A stretch of 64,000 nucleotides of DNA from Candidatus Bathyarchaeota archaeon (lineage in GTDB: Archaea > Thermoproteota > Bathyarchaeia > Bathyarchaeales > Bathycorpusculaceae). Of the stretch, positions 17,793 through 26,705 are shown piece after piece. Each line of letters starts with the position of its first letter. The first letter of the stretch is position 1. The notes under the pieces were generated by a model that had not been told where the DNA came from, made no database searches, and saw only the letters and a list, made by a program, of their open reading frames with translations. The stretch is from the NCBI GenBank assembly GCA_026014485.1, contig JAOZIE010000023.1, positions 186,001 to 250,000 of the forward strand, in the 5' to 3' direction. Made by a program: the position numbers and the translations under genes.

Positions 17793-18812
17793 CTATAAGC
17801 CAGCTTTCTTGCCGACCATCTCGATGAAGTCAACCATGCGGTTGCTAAAGCCCCACTCGTTATCATACCACGAGAAGACCTTAACAAATTTACCCTTGTC
17901 ACCCAAAACCATGGTTAACTGAGCATCAAATACGCTGCTGTAGGTGCTGTGCATCACGTCGCTGCTGACAATCGGGTCTTCCGTGTACTGGAGTATGCCT
18001 TTGAGCGGTCCTTCTGCAGCCTGCTTCATGGCGGCATTGATTTCTTCTTTGGTGGTTTCCTTGCCCAAAACGCAGGTCAAATCAACCAGCGAAACATCTG
18101 GAGTTGGCACACGGAGTGCAATGCCATTCATCAGGCCTTTGCATGAAGGCAAAACTAAGCCTATAGCTTTTGCTGCGCCAGTGCTTGTCGGGATAATGTT
18201 CACTGCGGCTGCACGTGCTCTACGCAGGTCTTTGTGGACGACATCTTGCACTTTCTGGTCGTTAGTGTAGCTGTGCACAGTTGTCATGAGAGCTTGTTCA
18301 AGACCGAAGTTGTCGGCTAAGACTTTGCTGATGGGTGCAAGGCAGTTGGTGGTGCAGCTGGCGTTGCTGAGGATGTTGTCTTTTTCGGGGTTATAGACGT
18401 TGTCGTTTACGCCAAGCACTATGGTTGCATCTGGATCAGCGGCTGGAGCTGAAATTAAGACTTTTTTGGCTCCTGCAGTGAGGTGTTTGCCTGCGCCTTC
18501 GCGGTTGGTGAATAAGCCTGTGGATTCTACGGCTAAGTATACACCCATGTCTTTCCATGGGAGCTGTGCGGGGTCTCTTTGCTGGAGGCATTTGAGGACT
18601 TTGCCGTTGACGACTAGGTCGTTGCCTTGGACTTCGACGGTGCCTGGGAACCTTCCGTGGACGCTGTCGTATTTAAGGAGGTTTGCGTTGGCTTTGGCGT
18701 CTGCAAGGTCGTTGATGGCTACGAACTCGATGTTGGTTTTACGTTCCATAGCTGCGCGGTAGAGAAGTCTGCCGATTCTTCCGAATCCGTTAATTCCTAC
18801 TTTTATTGTCAC
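17793..18812 (-). CDS. gap: Glyceraldehyde-3-phosphate dehydrogenase, bacterial (class I) type
   Basis: A 339-aa phosphorylating [15 protein letters not shown] (residues 7-16) binds NAD; D35 in INDL suggests NAD preference. [12 protein letters not shown] holds catalytic C153, with H180 in [21 protein letters not shown] closes the domain. This is the bacterial/eukaryotic form, not the divergent archaeal class II enzyme, whose catalytic motif differs. It sits beside an archaeal-type PGK, so replacement of the archaeal gene by transfer is likely (inference). It makes 1,3-bisphosphoglycerate for the PGK encoded downstream. Confidence 0.96.
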   Translation of the reverse strand: MTIKVGINGFGRIGRLLYRAAMERKTNIEFVAINDLADAKANANLLKYDSVHGRFPGTVEVQGNDLVVNGKVLKCLQQRDPAQLPWKDMGVYLAVESTGLFTNREGAGKHLTAGAKKVLISAPAADPDATIVLGVNDNVYNPEKDNILSNASCTTNCLAPISKVLADNFGLEQALMTTVHSYTNDQKVQDVVHKDLRRARAAAVNIIPTSTGAAKAIGLVLPSCKGLMNGIALRVPTPDVSLVDLTCVLGKETTKEEINAAMKQAAEGPLKGILQYTEDPIVSSDVMHSTYSSVFDAQLTMVLGDKGKFVKVFSWYDNEWGFSNRMVDFIEMVGKKAGL

Positions 18813-18961
18813 TTAATTTTCACCTTTGCTGGGAGGTTATCAGAGGTTTTGGGTTAATTAATTTTCCGACGCAAACAGTTTTCTTCAAGGAAGAAGCTGC
18901 TTTTCGTTTAGGTACAGAAAAACGCGGGGCTCTCCCATCAACGGGTCTGAAGGATTTTTCG

Positions 18962-20053
18962 TCAGCTTACCCGATTTTTCAATCCAGCCTTTTTTGCTGC
19001 CTGAACAGCTTTCCTCATCTCGACTCTAGTGGGTCTTCTACGCAGTTCAGGGATTTCGCGTGCCCGCCATTGGGGTCTATACTGCGACATAACGTTAACT
19101 CTGGTTTCGGCGCCCAAGTTTTTGCTAATCCAGTTCAAGATAGGCAGGGTACAGCATTCCAGATGCCCCGGCAAAACAAGGACACGTACGATTACCTCGC
19201 CATGCTTCTTGGCTTGGAGGTGGTTGGCGGTGCAGGCATCCCAGTAGTTTGGGGCTTCCGAAATTTTCTCTGCACATCCGCTTGGTCCATACTTGAAGTC
19301 CAACAGGTAAACGTCAACAAATCCCGCAAGCAACTTCGCCGTTTCGGGACTGTAGTAGCTGTTGGAGTTCCACACCACGGGCACATTAGCTTCTACATGC
19401 CTGAAGGTTTGCAGCCACTGAAAAAGCCACGGCGTCGGCTCTCCGCCCACAAGGTTCACGTTTCTGCATCCGGCAAAGCGCAGGTTATCGACTTCTTTAG
19501 CCAGAGCCTGCGGCGTGAACTCGGCGCCTTTTTCCATCCACTGGCTTATGGTCCAGTTCTGGCAGTGTCTGCATCGGATGGTGCAGCCCATCGTGAACAC
19601 GGTGCCTGACGGGACAAGTTCTGGTTCCTCGCCCATGTGCGCGAAGATGCTGGAAACCGTCATGTTGCCGCCGCCGCATTTACAGTACCCCAATGCGCCT
19701 AAAACGCGGTTAACTTTGCAGTTTCGGCTACAGAAATGGCAGTTCTGCAGAATCCTGCCTGCAATTTCAAGCTTCAGGCTGAAATACGACTTTTCTGGAG
19801 CACGCATGCAATTCAAGCTTGTTGTTGAGGCGATTTCCTGTTCTATCTTGCCAAATTCGCCCGTTACCTTTTCATGTTCTTGCCAGAGCTTCTCTAAGGG
19901 GTCGTTGAAGCTGAAATTTGCGGGTGTTTTCTGGGCAATCTTGAATTTTGGGGGCTTCTCGTTTTGCGCAACCGCGAAATATCTGGCTAAACTTCTCTTC
20001 AACGTGGGGTCGTTTAGAACTTCGGTTGCGTTTGGTCGCAGAAGCTTCCACAT
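18962..20053 (-). CDS. Radical SAM protein, PflA/AmrS-like
   Basis: A 363-aa radical SAM protein. The cluster motif CTIRCRHC (C157, C161, C164) follows an N-terminal cysteine-rich zone (C105, C108, C112, C124, C126) resembling the extra site of pyruvate-formate-lyase-activase-like proteins. GGEPTPW is the SAM-binding GGE. Residues 1-80 form an unusual extension without clear motifs. It is 33 nt downstream of another radical SAM gene (20087-21142) and probably co-transcribed. Substrate unknown. Confidence 0.85.
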   Translation of the reverse strand: MWKLLRPNATEVLNDPTLKRSLARYFAVAQNEKPPKFKIAQKTPANFSFNDPLEKLWQEHEKVTGEFGKIEQEIASTTSLNCMRAPEKSYFSLKLEIAGRILQNCHFCSRNCKVNRVLGALGYCKCGGGNMTVSSIFAHMGEEPELVPSGTVFTMGCTIRCRHCQNWTISQWMEKGAEFTPQALAKEVDNLRFAGCRNVNLVGGEPTPWLFQWLQTFRHVEANVPVVWNSNSYYSPETAKLLAGFVDVYLLDFKYGPSGCAEKISEAPNYWDACTANHLQAKKHGEVIVRVLVLPGHLECCTLPILNWISKNLGAETRVNVMSQYRPQWRAREIPELRRRPTRVEMRKAVQAAKKAGLKNRVS

Positions 20054-20086
20054 GCTCTTCTACAGATAATTCTGCTTTGTGGCGTA

Positions 20087-21142
20087 TTAAAACAGGGCGT
20101 AGGGGAACTTTGCTCCCGTTACATGCAGTCTTCCTTTGATGGGGATGTTGTGTCCGCAGACGGGGCACCGCATGTCCTTGGTGAGGTTCCACCGTGTAAT
20201 TTCAAAACTGTACCGCTTAATCACTGGCTCGTTGCAGTTGGGGCAGTACGTGTTCTCGGCTGGATGCCCCGGCACGTTGCCTATGTAAGCATAGTTTAAA
20301 CCGACGTTCTTGCAGGTCATGTATGCGTGTTCAAGGGTCTGCACGGACGTCGCGGGAACCGTAGTCATCTTATAGTCAGGATGGAACCGCAGCAGATGAA
20401 ACGGCGTATCCTTGCCCAGATACTCCTTTATCCATGTTGCCATCTGCCTGATTCTTTCCATGTCCTCTCCGACTTTGGGGATAACGAGGTTAGTGATTTC
20501 TATGTGGACACCCTGAAGCTTCAGCTCCTTTAGGGCTTCGTATATGGGTTCCACGTCGGGAACGGCAGAGAAGCTTTTGTAGAAGTTGGGGTCTCCACCC
20601 GCCTTGAAATCCACCGTCGCCGCATCCAAGAAGGGCGCTATAGCTTTGACGGCTTCAGGCGTCATGTACCCATTCGTGACAAACGTGTTGAAGAACCCCA
20701 CTTTATGCGCGATTTCGGCGGTGTCGCGGGCGTATTCCATGTAAATTGTGGGCTCCGTGTACGTGTAGGCTATGCCTTGACAGTTTCTGTCTCTTGCTGC
20801 CTTCACGATGTCTGCAGGTGGAAAGTTTTTGCCGGTCACTTCTTTTTCTTGGCTTATCATCCAGTTGTCGCAGAACTGGCAGCGGAAGTTGCATCCTGCA
20901 GCGGCAACCGACATCACTAACGCTCCGGGGTTAAAGTGGGCCAGAGGTTTTTTGCTTATGGGGTCAACACACGCAGAAACCGCTTTGCCATAGTTGAGTG
21001 TGAAGAGGGTGCCGCCTTGGTTTTTTCTGACTAGACAAAATCCGGTTGCGCCGTCGGCTATGAGGCATCGCCGCGCGCAGAGGCTACATTTGACTTTGAG
21101 GTCTTTTTCTTTGGAGTACAGTATGGCTTCATGGAGCGACAT
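20087..21142 (-). CDS. amrS: AmmeMemoRadiSam-system radical SAM protein (AmrS family)
   Basis: A 351-aa radical SAM protein closely matching the AmrS pattern: N-terminal CSLCARRC...GFC cysteine set (C19, C22, C26, C36), cluster motif CNFRCQFC (C84, C88, C91), the YTEPTI segment, and a C-terminal zinc-ribbon-like tail (CPNCNEP...CPVCGHN). AmrS is named for co-occurrence with AMMECR1 and Memo proteins, but neither is encoded in this window. The modified substrate is not established as far as I know. Probably an operon with the following radical SAM gene. Confidence 0.9.
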   Translation of the reverse strand: MSLHEAILYSKEKDLKVKCSLCARRCLIADGATGFCLVRKNQGGTLFTLNYGKAVSACVDPISKKPLAHFNPGALVMSVAAAGCNFRCQFCDNWMISQEKEVTGKNFPPADIVKAARDRNCQGIAYTYTEPTIYMEYARDTAEIAHKVGFFNTFVTNGYMTPEAVKAIAPFLDAATVDFKAGGDPNFYKSFSAVPDVEPIYEALKELKLQGVHIEITNLVIPKVGEDMERIRQMATWIKEYLGKDTPFHLLRFHPDYKMTTVPATSVQTLEHAYMTCKNVGLNYAYIGNVPGHPAENTYCPNCNEPVIKRYSFEITRWNLTKDMRCPVCGHNIPIKGRLHVTGAKFPYALF

Positions 21143-21195
21143 ATGATATCTTTCCTGAATTAGTTAATAAGACGCTTTTCGCGTGTGACCCGAAT

Positions 21196-21216
21196 AAAAA
21201 AAGGTGTTTGCCTTTT
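21196..21216 (-). terminator. Hairpin with U-tract after hisI
   Basis: On the minus strand, 9 nt past the hisI stop, AAAAGG-CAAACA-CCTTTT forms a 6-bp stem with a 6-nt loop that runs into seven Ts. This is a plausible end for the his operon transcript. Confidence 0.5.
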
Positions 21217-21224
21217 AAAACTAT

Positions 21225-21566
21225 TTAGACTTTAAACTCGTGGTGGAAGCATGTTTCTGCGCCTGTGTGGCAGACAGGACCCTTCTGCTTCACAACATAC
21301 AGCAAAGTGTCATAGTCGCAGTCGGCGACGACGCGCACGATTTTCTGGGTGTTTCCTGAGGTTTCGCCTTTCATCCACAGTTTTTGTCTGCTTCGGCTCC
21401 AGTACGTGCCAAAACCCGTCTTCAGCGTCTTCTCCAGAGCTTCCTTGTTGGCGTAGGCAAGCATCAGCGCCTCTTTAGAGTCAGCATCCTGCACGACAAC
21501 GGGAATTAACCCCCCCATTTTTTTCCAGTCAAGTTTCTCGATAAGGTTCGGTTCAGTTTCTGTCAT
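21225..21566 (-). CDS. hisI: Phosphoribosyl-AMP cyclohydrolase
   Basis: A 113-aa HisI, opening the adenine ring of phosphoribosyl-AMP in histidine synthesis. The metal-binding block DCDYDTLL...[15 protein letters not shown] is intact. It is a single-domain enzyme: the HisE pyrophosphohydrolase domain fused to HisI in enterobacteria is absent, and no separate hisE lies in the window. Last gene of the his operon, overlapping hisF by 4 nt and followed by a terminator-like hairpin. Confidence 0.95.
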   Translation of the reverse strand: MTETEPNLIEKLDWKKMGGLIPVVVQDADSKEALMLAYANKEALEKTLKTGFGTYWSRSRQKLWMKGETSGNTQKIVRVVADCDYDTLLYVVKQKGPVCHTGAETCFHHEFKV

Positions 21567-22366
21567 GATCTAACTGTCACCCCCATCTTCCGCAGATACT
21601 CCTTCACAACGGGAACGGGATATTGGTCATAGTGGAACACCGACGCCGCCAAAGCCGCGTCCGCCTTGCCCTTCGTGAACGCCTCCAGAAAGTGCTCTGG
21701 TTTGCCTGCGCCGCCGCTTGCGATAACGGGCACGTTCACTCGCTCCGAAATCGCCCGCGTCAACTCCAAGTCGTAGCCGTCTTTGGTTCCGTCGCAGTTC
21801 ATCGAGGTCACTAGGAACTCGCCTGCGCCCAGCTCCGTGGCTTTGAGCGCCCACTGAATGGCGTCTATGCCTGTGGGTTTGCGTCCTCCGTAAGTGTAAA
21901 CCTCAAACCAGCATTCTCCTTTAGCAGTTTCCACCGTGGTTCTGCCTTCTTGCACGTTGTAGTTTCGTTTGGCGTCTATTGCAACGACCACGCATTGTTG
22001 TCCAAACAGGTCTGCCAGCTTTGAAATTAACTGGGGTTTCTCGACGGCTGCCGTGTTCACGCTGGTTTTGTCTGCGCCGCTGCACAGCACTAGTCGAGCG
22101 TCGGATTCGTTGCGTATGCCTCCGCCGACGGTGAAGGGGATGCTGATGGCTTTCGCCACGCCCTCCACGATGTCCCGTAGGGTTTCGCGGTTATCTGAGG
22201 ATGCAGTGATGTCTAAGAAGACAAGTTCGTCTGCGCCCTCGTCCGAGTAGCGCTTGGCCAATTCAACGGGGTCGCCCGCGTTTTGGAGGTTAAGGAAGTT
22301 TATACCCTTGACGACGCATCCGCCCGTCACATCCAAACATGGAATTATACGTTTAGCTAACGGCAT
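21563..22366 (-). CDS. hisF: Imidazole glycerol phosphate synthase, cyclase subunit
   Basis: A 267-aa TIM-barrel HisF that uses ammonia from HisH to make imidazole glycerol phosphate and AICAR. IPCLDV (catalytic D near residue 11), FTVGGGIR and [13 protein letters not shown] (phosphate binding) are present. The loop usually DGRVVKG reads GGCVVKG here, Arg replaced by Cys, a small oddity near the active site. It is spaced 6 nt from hisA and overlaps hisI. AICAR produced here also feeds purine synthesis. Confidence 0.96.
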   Translation of the reverse strand: MPLAKRIIPCLDVTGGCVVKGINFLNLQNAGDPVELAKRYSDEGADELVFLDITASSDNRETLRDIVEGVAKAISIPFTVGGGIRNESDARLVLCSGADKTSVNTAAVEKPQLISKLADLFGQQCVVVAIDAKRNYNVQEGRTTVETAKGECWFEVYTYGGRKPTGIDAIQWALKATELGAGEFLVTSMNCDGTKDGYDLELTRAISERVNVPVIASGGAGKPEHFLEAFTKGKADAALAASVFHYDQYPVPVVKEYLRKMGVTVRS

Positions 22367-22372
22367 CTGTTT

Positions 22373-23098
22373 CTAGTTCTCCGTTACTGTTTTTATTGCT
22401 TCTTTCAAAGTGAATCTGCCCTCGTAGAGAGCTTTACCAACAACCGCGGCTTGGACGCCGACGCGTTTGAGCGCGACCAAATCGTTTAAGCCGCCTATCC
22501 CGCCCGCCGCAATCACCGACGCGCCCGTGTCCCTGCAGGCTTGGTTGAGCGTATCCAAGTCGGGACCCGAAAGCGTGCCGTCCTTAGTTATGGACGTAAT
22601 CAGGAACGTTTCTGCGCCCAGCCCCGCATAGGTCTTCAAAGCCTCGGTAAGCGTGAATGCGGTGCTGCTTGTCCAGCCCTCCACCATGACTTTCCCGTCT
22701 TTGTTGTCTAAGGCTACGATGACGCGGTCTGAACTGAATTTTTCTTGAAGTTTTTTGATTGCTGCGGGGTCTTTGAATGCCAACGCGCCTAAGATGACGT
22801 ATTGGATTCCTGCTGACAGCAGCTTCTCAGCCGCCTCCACCGTGCGTATGCCGCCGCCCACCTGAATCGGCAATCCTGTAGCTTGGGCGATTTTGGCGAC
22901 GACTTTGAGGTTGTCTGGCTTACCAAACGCTGCGTCCAAATCAATGATATGTAGCCGCTGGGCGCCTTCCGCCTGCCACTTCTTGGCAACCTCCACGGGG
23001 GTGCCTATGGCATCGTAGAACTTTGCCTGATTGGGGTCGCCTCTGGTTAAGCGGACTACCCTGCCCTGCATTAAGTCAATTGCGGGAATAACCTGCAC
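22373..23098 (-). CDS. hisA: ProFAR isomerase
   Basis: A 241-aa TIM-barrel enzyme isomerising ProFAR to PRFAR. AIDLMQGRVVRLTRGD (catalytic D8), IQVGGGIRT and ITKDGTLSGPD with the second catalytic Asp, then VIAAGGIGGLND for phosphate binding. It may or may not also act as PriA/TrpF; sequence alone does not decide. Located between hisH (6 nt) and hisF (6 nt). Confidence 0.96.
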   Translation of the reverse strand: MQVIPAIDLMQGRVVRLTRGDPNQAKFYDAIGTPVEVAKKWQAEGAQRLHIIDLDAAFGKPDNLKVVAKIAQATGLPIQVGGGIRTVEAAEKLLSAGIQYVILGALAFKDPAAIKKLQEKFSSDRVIVALDNKDGKVMVEGWTSSTAFTLTEALKTYAGLGAETFLITSITKDGTLSGPDLDTLNQACRDTGASVIAAGGIGGLNDLVALKRVGVQAAVVGKALYEGRFTLKEAIKTVTEN

Positions 23099-23104
23099 TG
23101 CATG

Positions 23105-23710
23105 TCACCTTGCTACGGCTCGGGCGAAGTTTTGGAGGATTTTCAAGCCTAGGTCGCCGCTTTTCTCTGGGTGAAACTGGGTGCCAAAGATGTTTCTGCT
23201 GGCAACGGCTGAAGTGAATGTTTGGGCGTACTCGGTTTGGGTGCAGACTATGCTTTTGTCGGCAGGCACGGGATAGAGCGAGTGTACAAAGTACACGTAT
23301 GTGTCGTCTTCTACGCCGTCAAGTAACTCGTTTTCCCTGACTTTCTGCAGTGTATTCCAGCCCATGTGCGGCACCTTCACGGGACCCGTCAACCGCACGT
23401 TTCTGCCCTTGAAGAACGCTAAGCCTTCGCCTGGGCCTTCCTCGCTGTCTTCAAAGTACAGCTGGAGCCCAAGGCATATGCCCAGAATCGGCTTTCCAGC
23501 CTCGACGGCGTCGACAAGCGCCTGCTTCACGGGCTCCAAAGCTTTCGCGGCGGCAGTGAAGTTTCCCACGCCTGGCAACGCGATGGCGTCGGCGTCTTTG
23601 AGGTTCTTAGTGGGCGGGGTGATTTTGGCGGTTAGTCCTGTTTTTTCGAGGGCAAATTTTAGGCTGAGCAGGTTGCCCACGCCGTAATCCACGATGAAAA
23701 CTTGGGGCAT
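23105..23710 (-). CDS. hisH: Imidazole glycerol phosphate synthase, glutaminase subunit
   Basis: A 201-aa class I glutamine amidotransferase supplying ammonia to HisF. It starts MPQVFIVDYGVGN; nucleophile Cys in PILGICLGLQLYF; His/Glu in FGTQFHPEKSG. The open frame runs 44 codons further upstream inside hisB, but that part is Arg/Gln-rich and unlike the family. The ATG at 23710 overlaps the hisB stop as TAATG, so it is the natural start. Confidence 0.95.
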   Translation of the reverse strand: MPQVFIVDYGVGNLLSLKFALEKTGLTAKITPPTKNLKDADAIALPGVGNFTAAAKALEPVKQALVDAVEAGKPILGICLGLQLYFEDSEEGPGEGLAFFKGRNVRLTGPVKVPHMGWNTLQKVRENELLDGVEDDTYVYFVHSLYPVPADKSIVCTQTEYAQTFTSAVASRNIFGTQFHPEKSGDLGLKILQNFARAVAR

Positions 23711-24285
23711 TACATTGCACCTTTGCTGCTGGGAACGCCTTTGCGTCTGGGGTCCATGGCTACCGCTTGCTTTAGGCTCCGCGCTAACGCTTTGATTGCG
23801 GCTTCTGCTTTGTGGTGGTCGTTGCCGCCGTACTCTGTCCACACGTGAATGTTTGCTGACAGCGAAGTTGCCAGGGTCTCAAAGAAGTGCACGATGTCCT
23901 CAGTTGCCATATCCTCCACTTTTTTGCCTCTGAGCTTGAGGTTAATCACGGCGTAGGGGCGCTTAACCAAATCCACGGCTGCGAAAGCCAGCGAATCGTC
24001 CATGGGCACGGCTGCGTACCCGAACCTTGTGATGCCTTCGCGGCTGCCCAGCGCCTTGCTGAGTGCCTCGCCAAGCCCTATGGCTAAGTCTTCGATACAG
24101 TGGTGCTTCAGGTCGCCCTGCACTTTGGCGGTTACGTCTATGAGGCTGTGTGTAGCAAACGAGGTGAGAAGGTGGTCAAAGAAGGCGACCTCTGTGGTTA
24201 TTTCGGCTTTTCCTTCGCCGTCAAGGTTCACTTTGGCTGTGACTTCAGTTTCCTTGGTTTTTCTGTAAACTTGGTCGGTTCTCAT
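23710..24285 (-). CDS. hisB: Imidazoleglycerol-phosphate dehydratase
   Basis: A 191-aa IGPD. Mn-binding motifs: FFDHLLTSFATHS, HHCIEDLAIGLGEAL, and near the C-terminus GGNDHHKAEAAIKALARSL. Single domain: the histidinol-phosphatase (HisN) domain fused in E. coli is absent, so dephosphorylation must be encoded elsewhere. The start codon is 1 nt from the hisC stop, and the stop overlaps the hisH start. Confidence 0.96.
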   Translation of the reverse strand: MRTDQVYRKTKETEVTAKVNLDGEGKAEITTEVAFFDHLLTSFATHSLIDVTAKVQGDLKHHCIEDLAIGLGEALSKALGSREGITRFGYAAVPMDDSLAFAAVDLVKRPYAVINLKLRGKKVEDMATEDIVHFFETLATSLSANIHVWTEYGGNDHHKAEAAIKALARSLKQAVAMDPRRKGVPSSKGAM

Positions 24286-24286
24286 C

Positions 24287-25402
24287 TTAATCCTCCATGT
24301 ATTCGCTTAAGGTTTTTAGGAGTTTTGCGTTCATTTCAGGCAAACCCACCGTGGTCCGCAGGCAATTCTCATACCTCACCAGTTTACCCAGCCTTTTTAT
24401 GACTAAGCCCCTGCTCAGGGCAGCTTCATAAACCCCCGCGTATGGCTTGGCAGTGTTGAAGAGCACGAAATTCGCCTTCGAATCGAACGCTTCTACGCCT
24501 TTTATTTCGTTAAGTCGGCTTATGAGTTTTCCGCGCTCCAGCTTCAGCGCCGTCACGGACTCCCGCATCAACCCGATGTTCTCCAGCATCTTGCGTCCCA
24601 TGCTCAGCGAAACTGCGTTGACGGGGTAGGGCGCAGGCGTCTTATCCAGCGCTTTTGCCAGCGTTGGGTTCGCCAAGGCGTAGCCGAGTCTGAGCCCCGC
24701 CAAGCTGAACGCCTTGCTGAAGGTCCGCAGTACAATCAGGTTTTCATATTTCTTTATGAGCGGCACAACTGAGTAATCCGCGTATTCTCCATACGCCTCA
24801 TCCACCAGTACGATGCCTGGAAACTCTTCAATCAAAGCCTCTATTTCCCGCGGCTTCAGCTGGTTGCTGGTGGGGTTGTTGGGTGAGCACAAATACAGCA
24901 GCCTCGCGTTAGACGTGAAAGCACTGTGCATAGCCTCCATATCGATGTTGAAGTCGTCGCACAGTGGAACCTGAACGTATTCTGCTTCCTCGTACAGGAC
25001 ACAGTACTTGAAGACGCTGAACGTAGGCGTGAAGGTGACTGCGGCGTCGCCTTTTTTGAGGAAGATGCGGATAACGCGCTCCATGACTTCGTCGCTGCTG
25101 TTGCCGACCGTGACGCTATCTTGGGGTACTTGCAGGTACTCGCCGATTTTCTCCTTCAGCAGCGCCTCCTCGTTCTGCGGGTAAATTCGGAAATCCACTT
25201 CCTCCGCCACCTCTTTAAGCAGCGGGATGATTTTTTCGCGTGGGATGTAGAGGTTTTCGTTGTAGTTCAGTTTCACGATGTCAGTGACTGCTAAGCCGTA
25301 TTTGTCTGCGATTTCTTTGTTGGTTTTCTCGGCATTGTAGCTTTCGGAGCCCTGTAGCCGCTCCAGTTTTCCACGTAGCCAGTCTTCGCATCTAGGATTC
25401 AT
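24287..25402 (-). CDS. hisC: Histidinol-phosphate aminotransferase
   Basis: A 371-aa fold-type I PLP enzyme. CSPNNPTSN binds substrate, VLVDEAYGEYAD holds the Asp/Tyr pair, and RTFSKAFSLAGLRLGY carries the PLP lysine. Transfers an amino group from glutamate to imidazole acetol phosphate. The ATG at 25402 has GAGG 7 nt upstream and is preferred to the TTG at 25408. Both overlap the end of hisD. Confidence 0.95.
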   Translation of the reverse strand: MNPRCEDWLRGKLERLQGSESYNAEKTNKEIADKYGLAVTDIVKLNYNENLYIPREKIIPLLKEVAEEVDFRIYPQNEEALLKEKIGEYLQVPQDSVTVGNSSDEVMERVIRIFLKKGDAAVTFTPTFSVFKYCVLYEEAEYVQVPLCDDFNIDMEAMHSAFTSNARLLYLCSPNNPTSNQLKPREIEALIEEFPGIVLVDEAYGEYADYSVVPLIKKYENLIVLRTFSKAFSLAGLRLGYALANPTLAKALDKTPAPYPVNAVSLSMGRKMLENIGLMRESVTALKLERGKLISRLNEIKGVEAFDSKANFVLFNTAKPYAGVYEAALSRGLVIKRLGKLVRYENCLRTTVGLPEMNAKLLKTLSEYMED

Positions 25403-26705
25403 TCTCAAACCTCGCTTCGACTGCCTTGCAGTGATTGGGAAGGTTCTCTGCTTCGGTGAGGACTTTAACTTGGCTCCTAATTTTTTCTAAGCCTTCTTTT
25501 GTGCTCTCCACAATGCTGACTCTTCGCATGAAGTCTAACGCGGACAACCCTGAATAGACGCTTCCGAATCCGCCTGTGGGCAAGACGTGGTTGGTTCCGC
25601 TGCCGTAGTCGCTTAACGCTACTGGACTGTATGGTCCCATGAGGATTAACCCTGCTGAGGTGATTCTGTCAGCAACGTCCTTGGGCTTTTCAGTCATGAT
25701 TTCGAGGTGTTCTGGCGCAAAAGCGTTCGCTAAAGCGATAATCTCTTCAGGGTCGTCTTTGCATACGATTATGAATCCATGCGTTGAGAGCGCTTTCTCC
25801 ACGATTTCTCTGCGCTCCGCCACAGCACTTTGTTCATCAAGGCACCGCAAGACCGCGTCAACAAGTTTCCTTGAAGGGGTGATTAGTCCAGCTACGCTAT
25901 CTGTTCCGTGCTCTGCTTGGCTAATCATGTCCGCCGCCACCAACTTCGGGTTTGCCTTCTCATCTGCCAGAATGAGGACTTCGCTGGGTCCTGCAGGCAT
26001 GTCGATGGCTACATCTTTAGAAACTTGTACTTTGGCGGCTGTGACATATTTGCTTCCTGGACCGACAATTTTTTTGACGGGTTTGATGGTTTCGGTTCCG
26101 TAGGCTAATGCAGCTATGGCTTGGACGCCTCCAACTTTGTAAACCTCGTTCACTTGACAGATATCTGCAGCTACAAGAATCAGCGGGTTGATGGTGCCTT
26201 TGGAGGTTGGGGGCGAGCAAACAACGATGCGTTGTACGCCTGCAACTTTGGCTGGGGTTGTTGTCATAACGAGTGTGCTGGGGTAGACGGCTTGTCCTGC
26301 TGGAACATAGCAGCCGACGCTTTCTATTGGGCGCATCACGTTCTGAATGGATATGCCTTCTCGTGAAGTCTTGTAGCCTATCTGTCGAAGAGCACGTTTT
26401 TCGTTTGAAAAGAGTCTTTCTCTCATCAATTTGAGTGCGTTGACTTGCTGTTGGCTGACGGTTTTGTATGCGGCTTTAATCTCTGCAGTGCTTACCTGAA
26501 GGTCTCTAGCGGTCAGCTTAGTTTTGTCAAATCTGTCTGTAAACTCAATTAGCGCCGTGTTTCCTCGTTTTTGAACCTCGCCGATTATTTCTTTAACACT
26601 GTTTTCGACGGCTTCGCTGTCTGTATCGTCAATTGCCTTACGCTTGAACCAGTTCAGAGGAAGCTCTCGGGCTTTCCAAACTTTTATTTCAAGTCGGGTG
26701 CGCAT
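25392..26705 (-). CDS. hisD: Histidinol dehydrogenase
   Basis: A 437-aa zinc enzyme for the last two oxidations of histidine synthesis. GPGSKYVTAAKV and MPAGPSEVLILAD (NAD region), ADMISQAEHG (zinc Gln and His), AFAPEHLEI (catalytic Glu-His) and SDYGSGTNHVLPTGG are all conserved. It overlaps hisG by 22 nt and hisC by 11 nt. The first ~12 residues before LPLNWFKRK are not well conserved and the start is moderately certain. Confidence 0.95.
   Translation of the reverse strand: MRTRLEIKVWKARELPLNWFKRKAIDDTDSEAVENSVKEIIGEVQKRGNTALIEFTDRFDKTKLTARDLQVSTAEIKAAYKTVSQQQVNALKLMRERLFSNEKRALRQIGYKTSREGISIQNVMRPIESVGCYVPAGQAVYPSTLVMTTTPAKVAGVQRIVVCSPPTSKGTINPLILVAADICQVNEVYKVGGVQAIAALAYGTETIKPVKKIVGPGSKYVTAAKVQVSKDVAIDMPAGPSEVLILADEKANPKLVAADMISQAEHGTDSVAGLITPSRKLVDAVLRCLDEQSAVAERREIVEKALSTHGFIIVCKDDPEEIIALANAFAPEHLEIMTEKPKDVADRITSAGLILMGPYSPVALSDYGSGTNHVLPTGGFGSVYSGLSALDFMRRVSIVESTKEGLEKIRSQVKVLTEAENLPNHCKAVEARFENES

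Noticed and set aside
18806-19609. Long plus-strand open frame opposite the radical SAM gene
   Set aside because: Antisense shadow of a gene with clear catalytic motifs; its own product shows no domain and is rich in residues expected from reversed codons.
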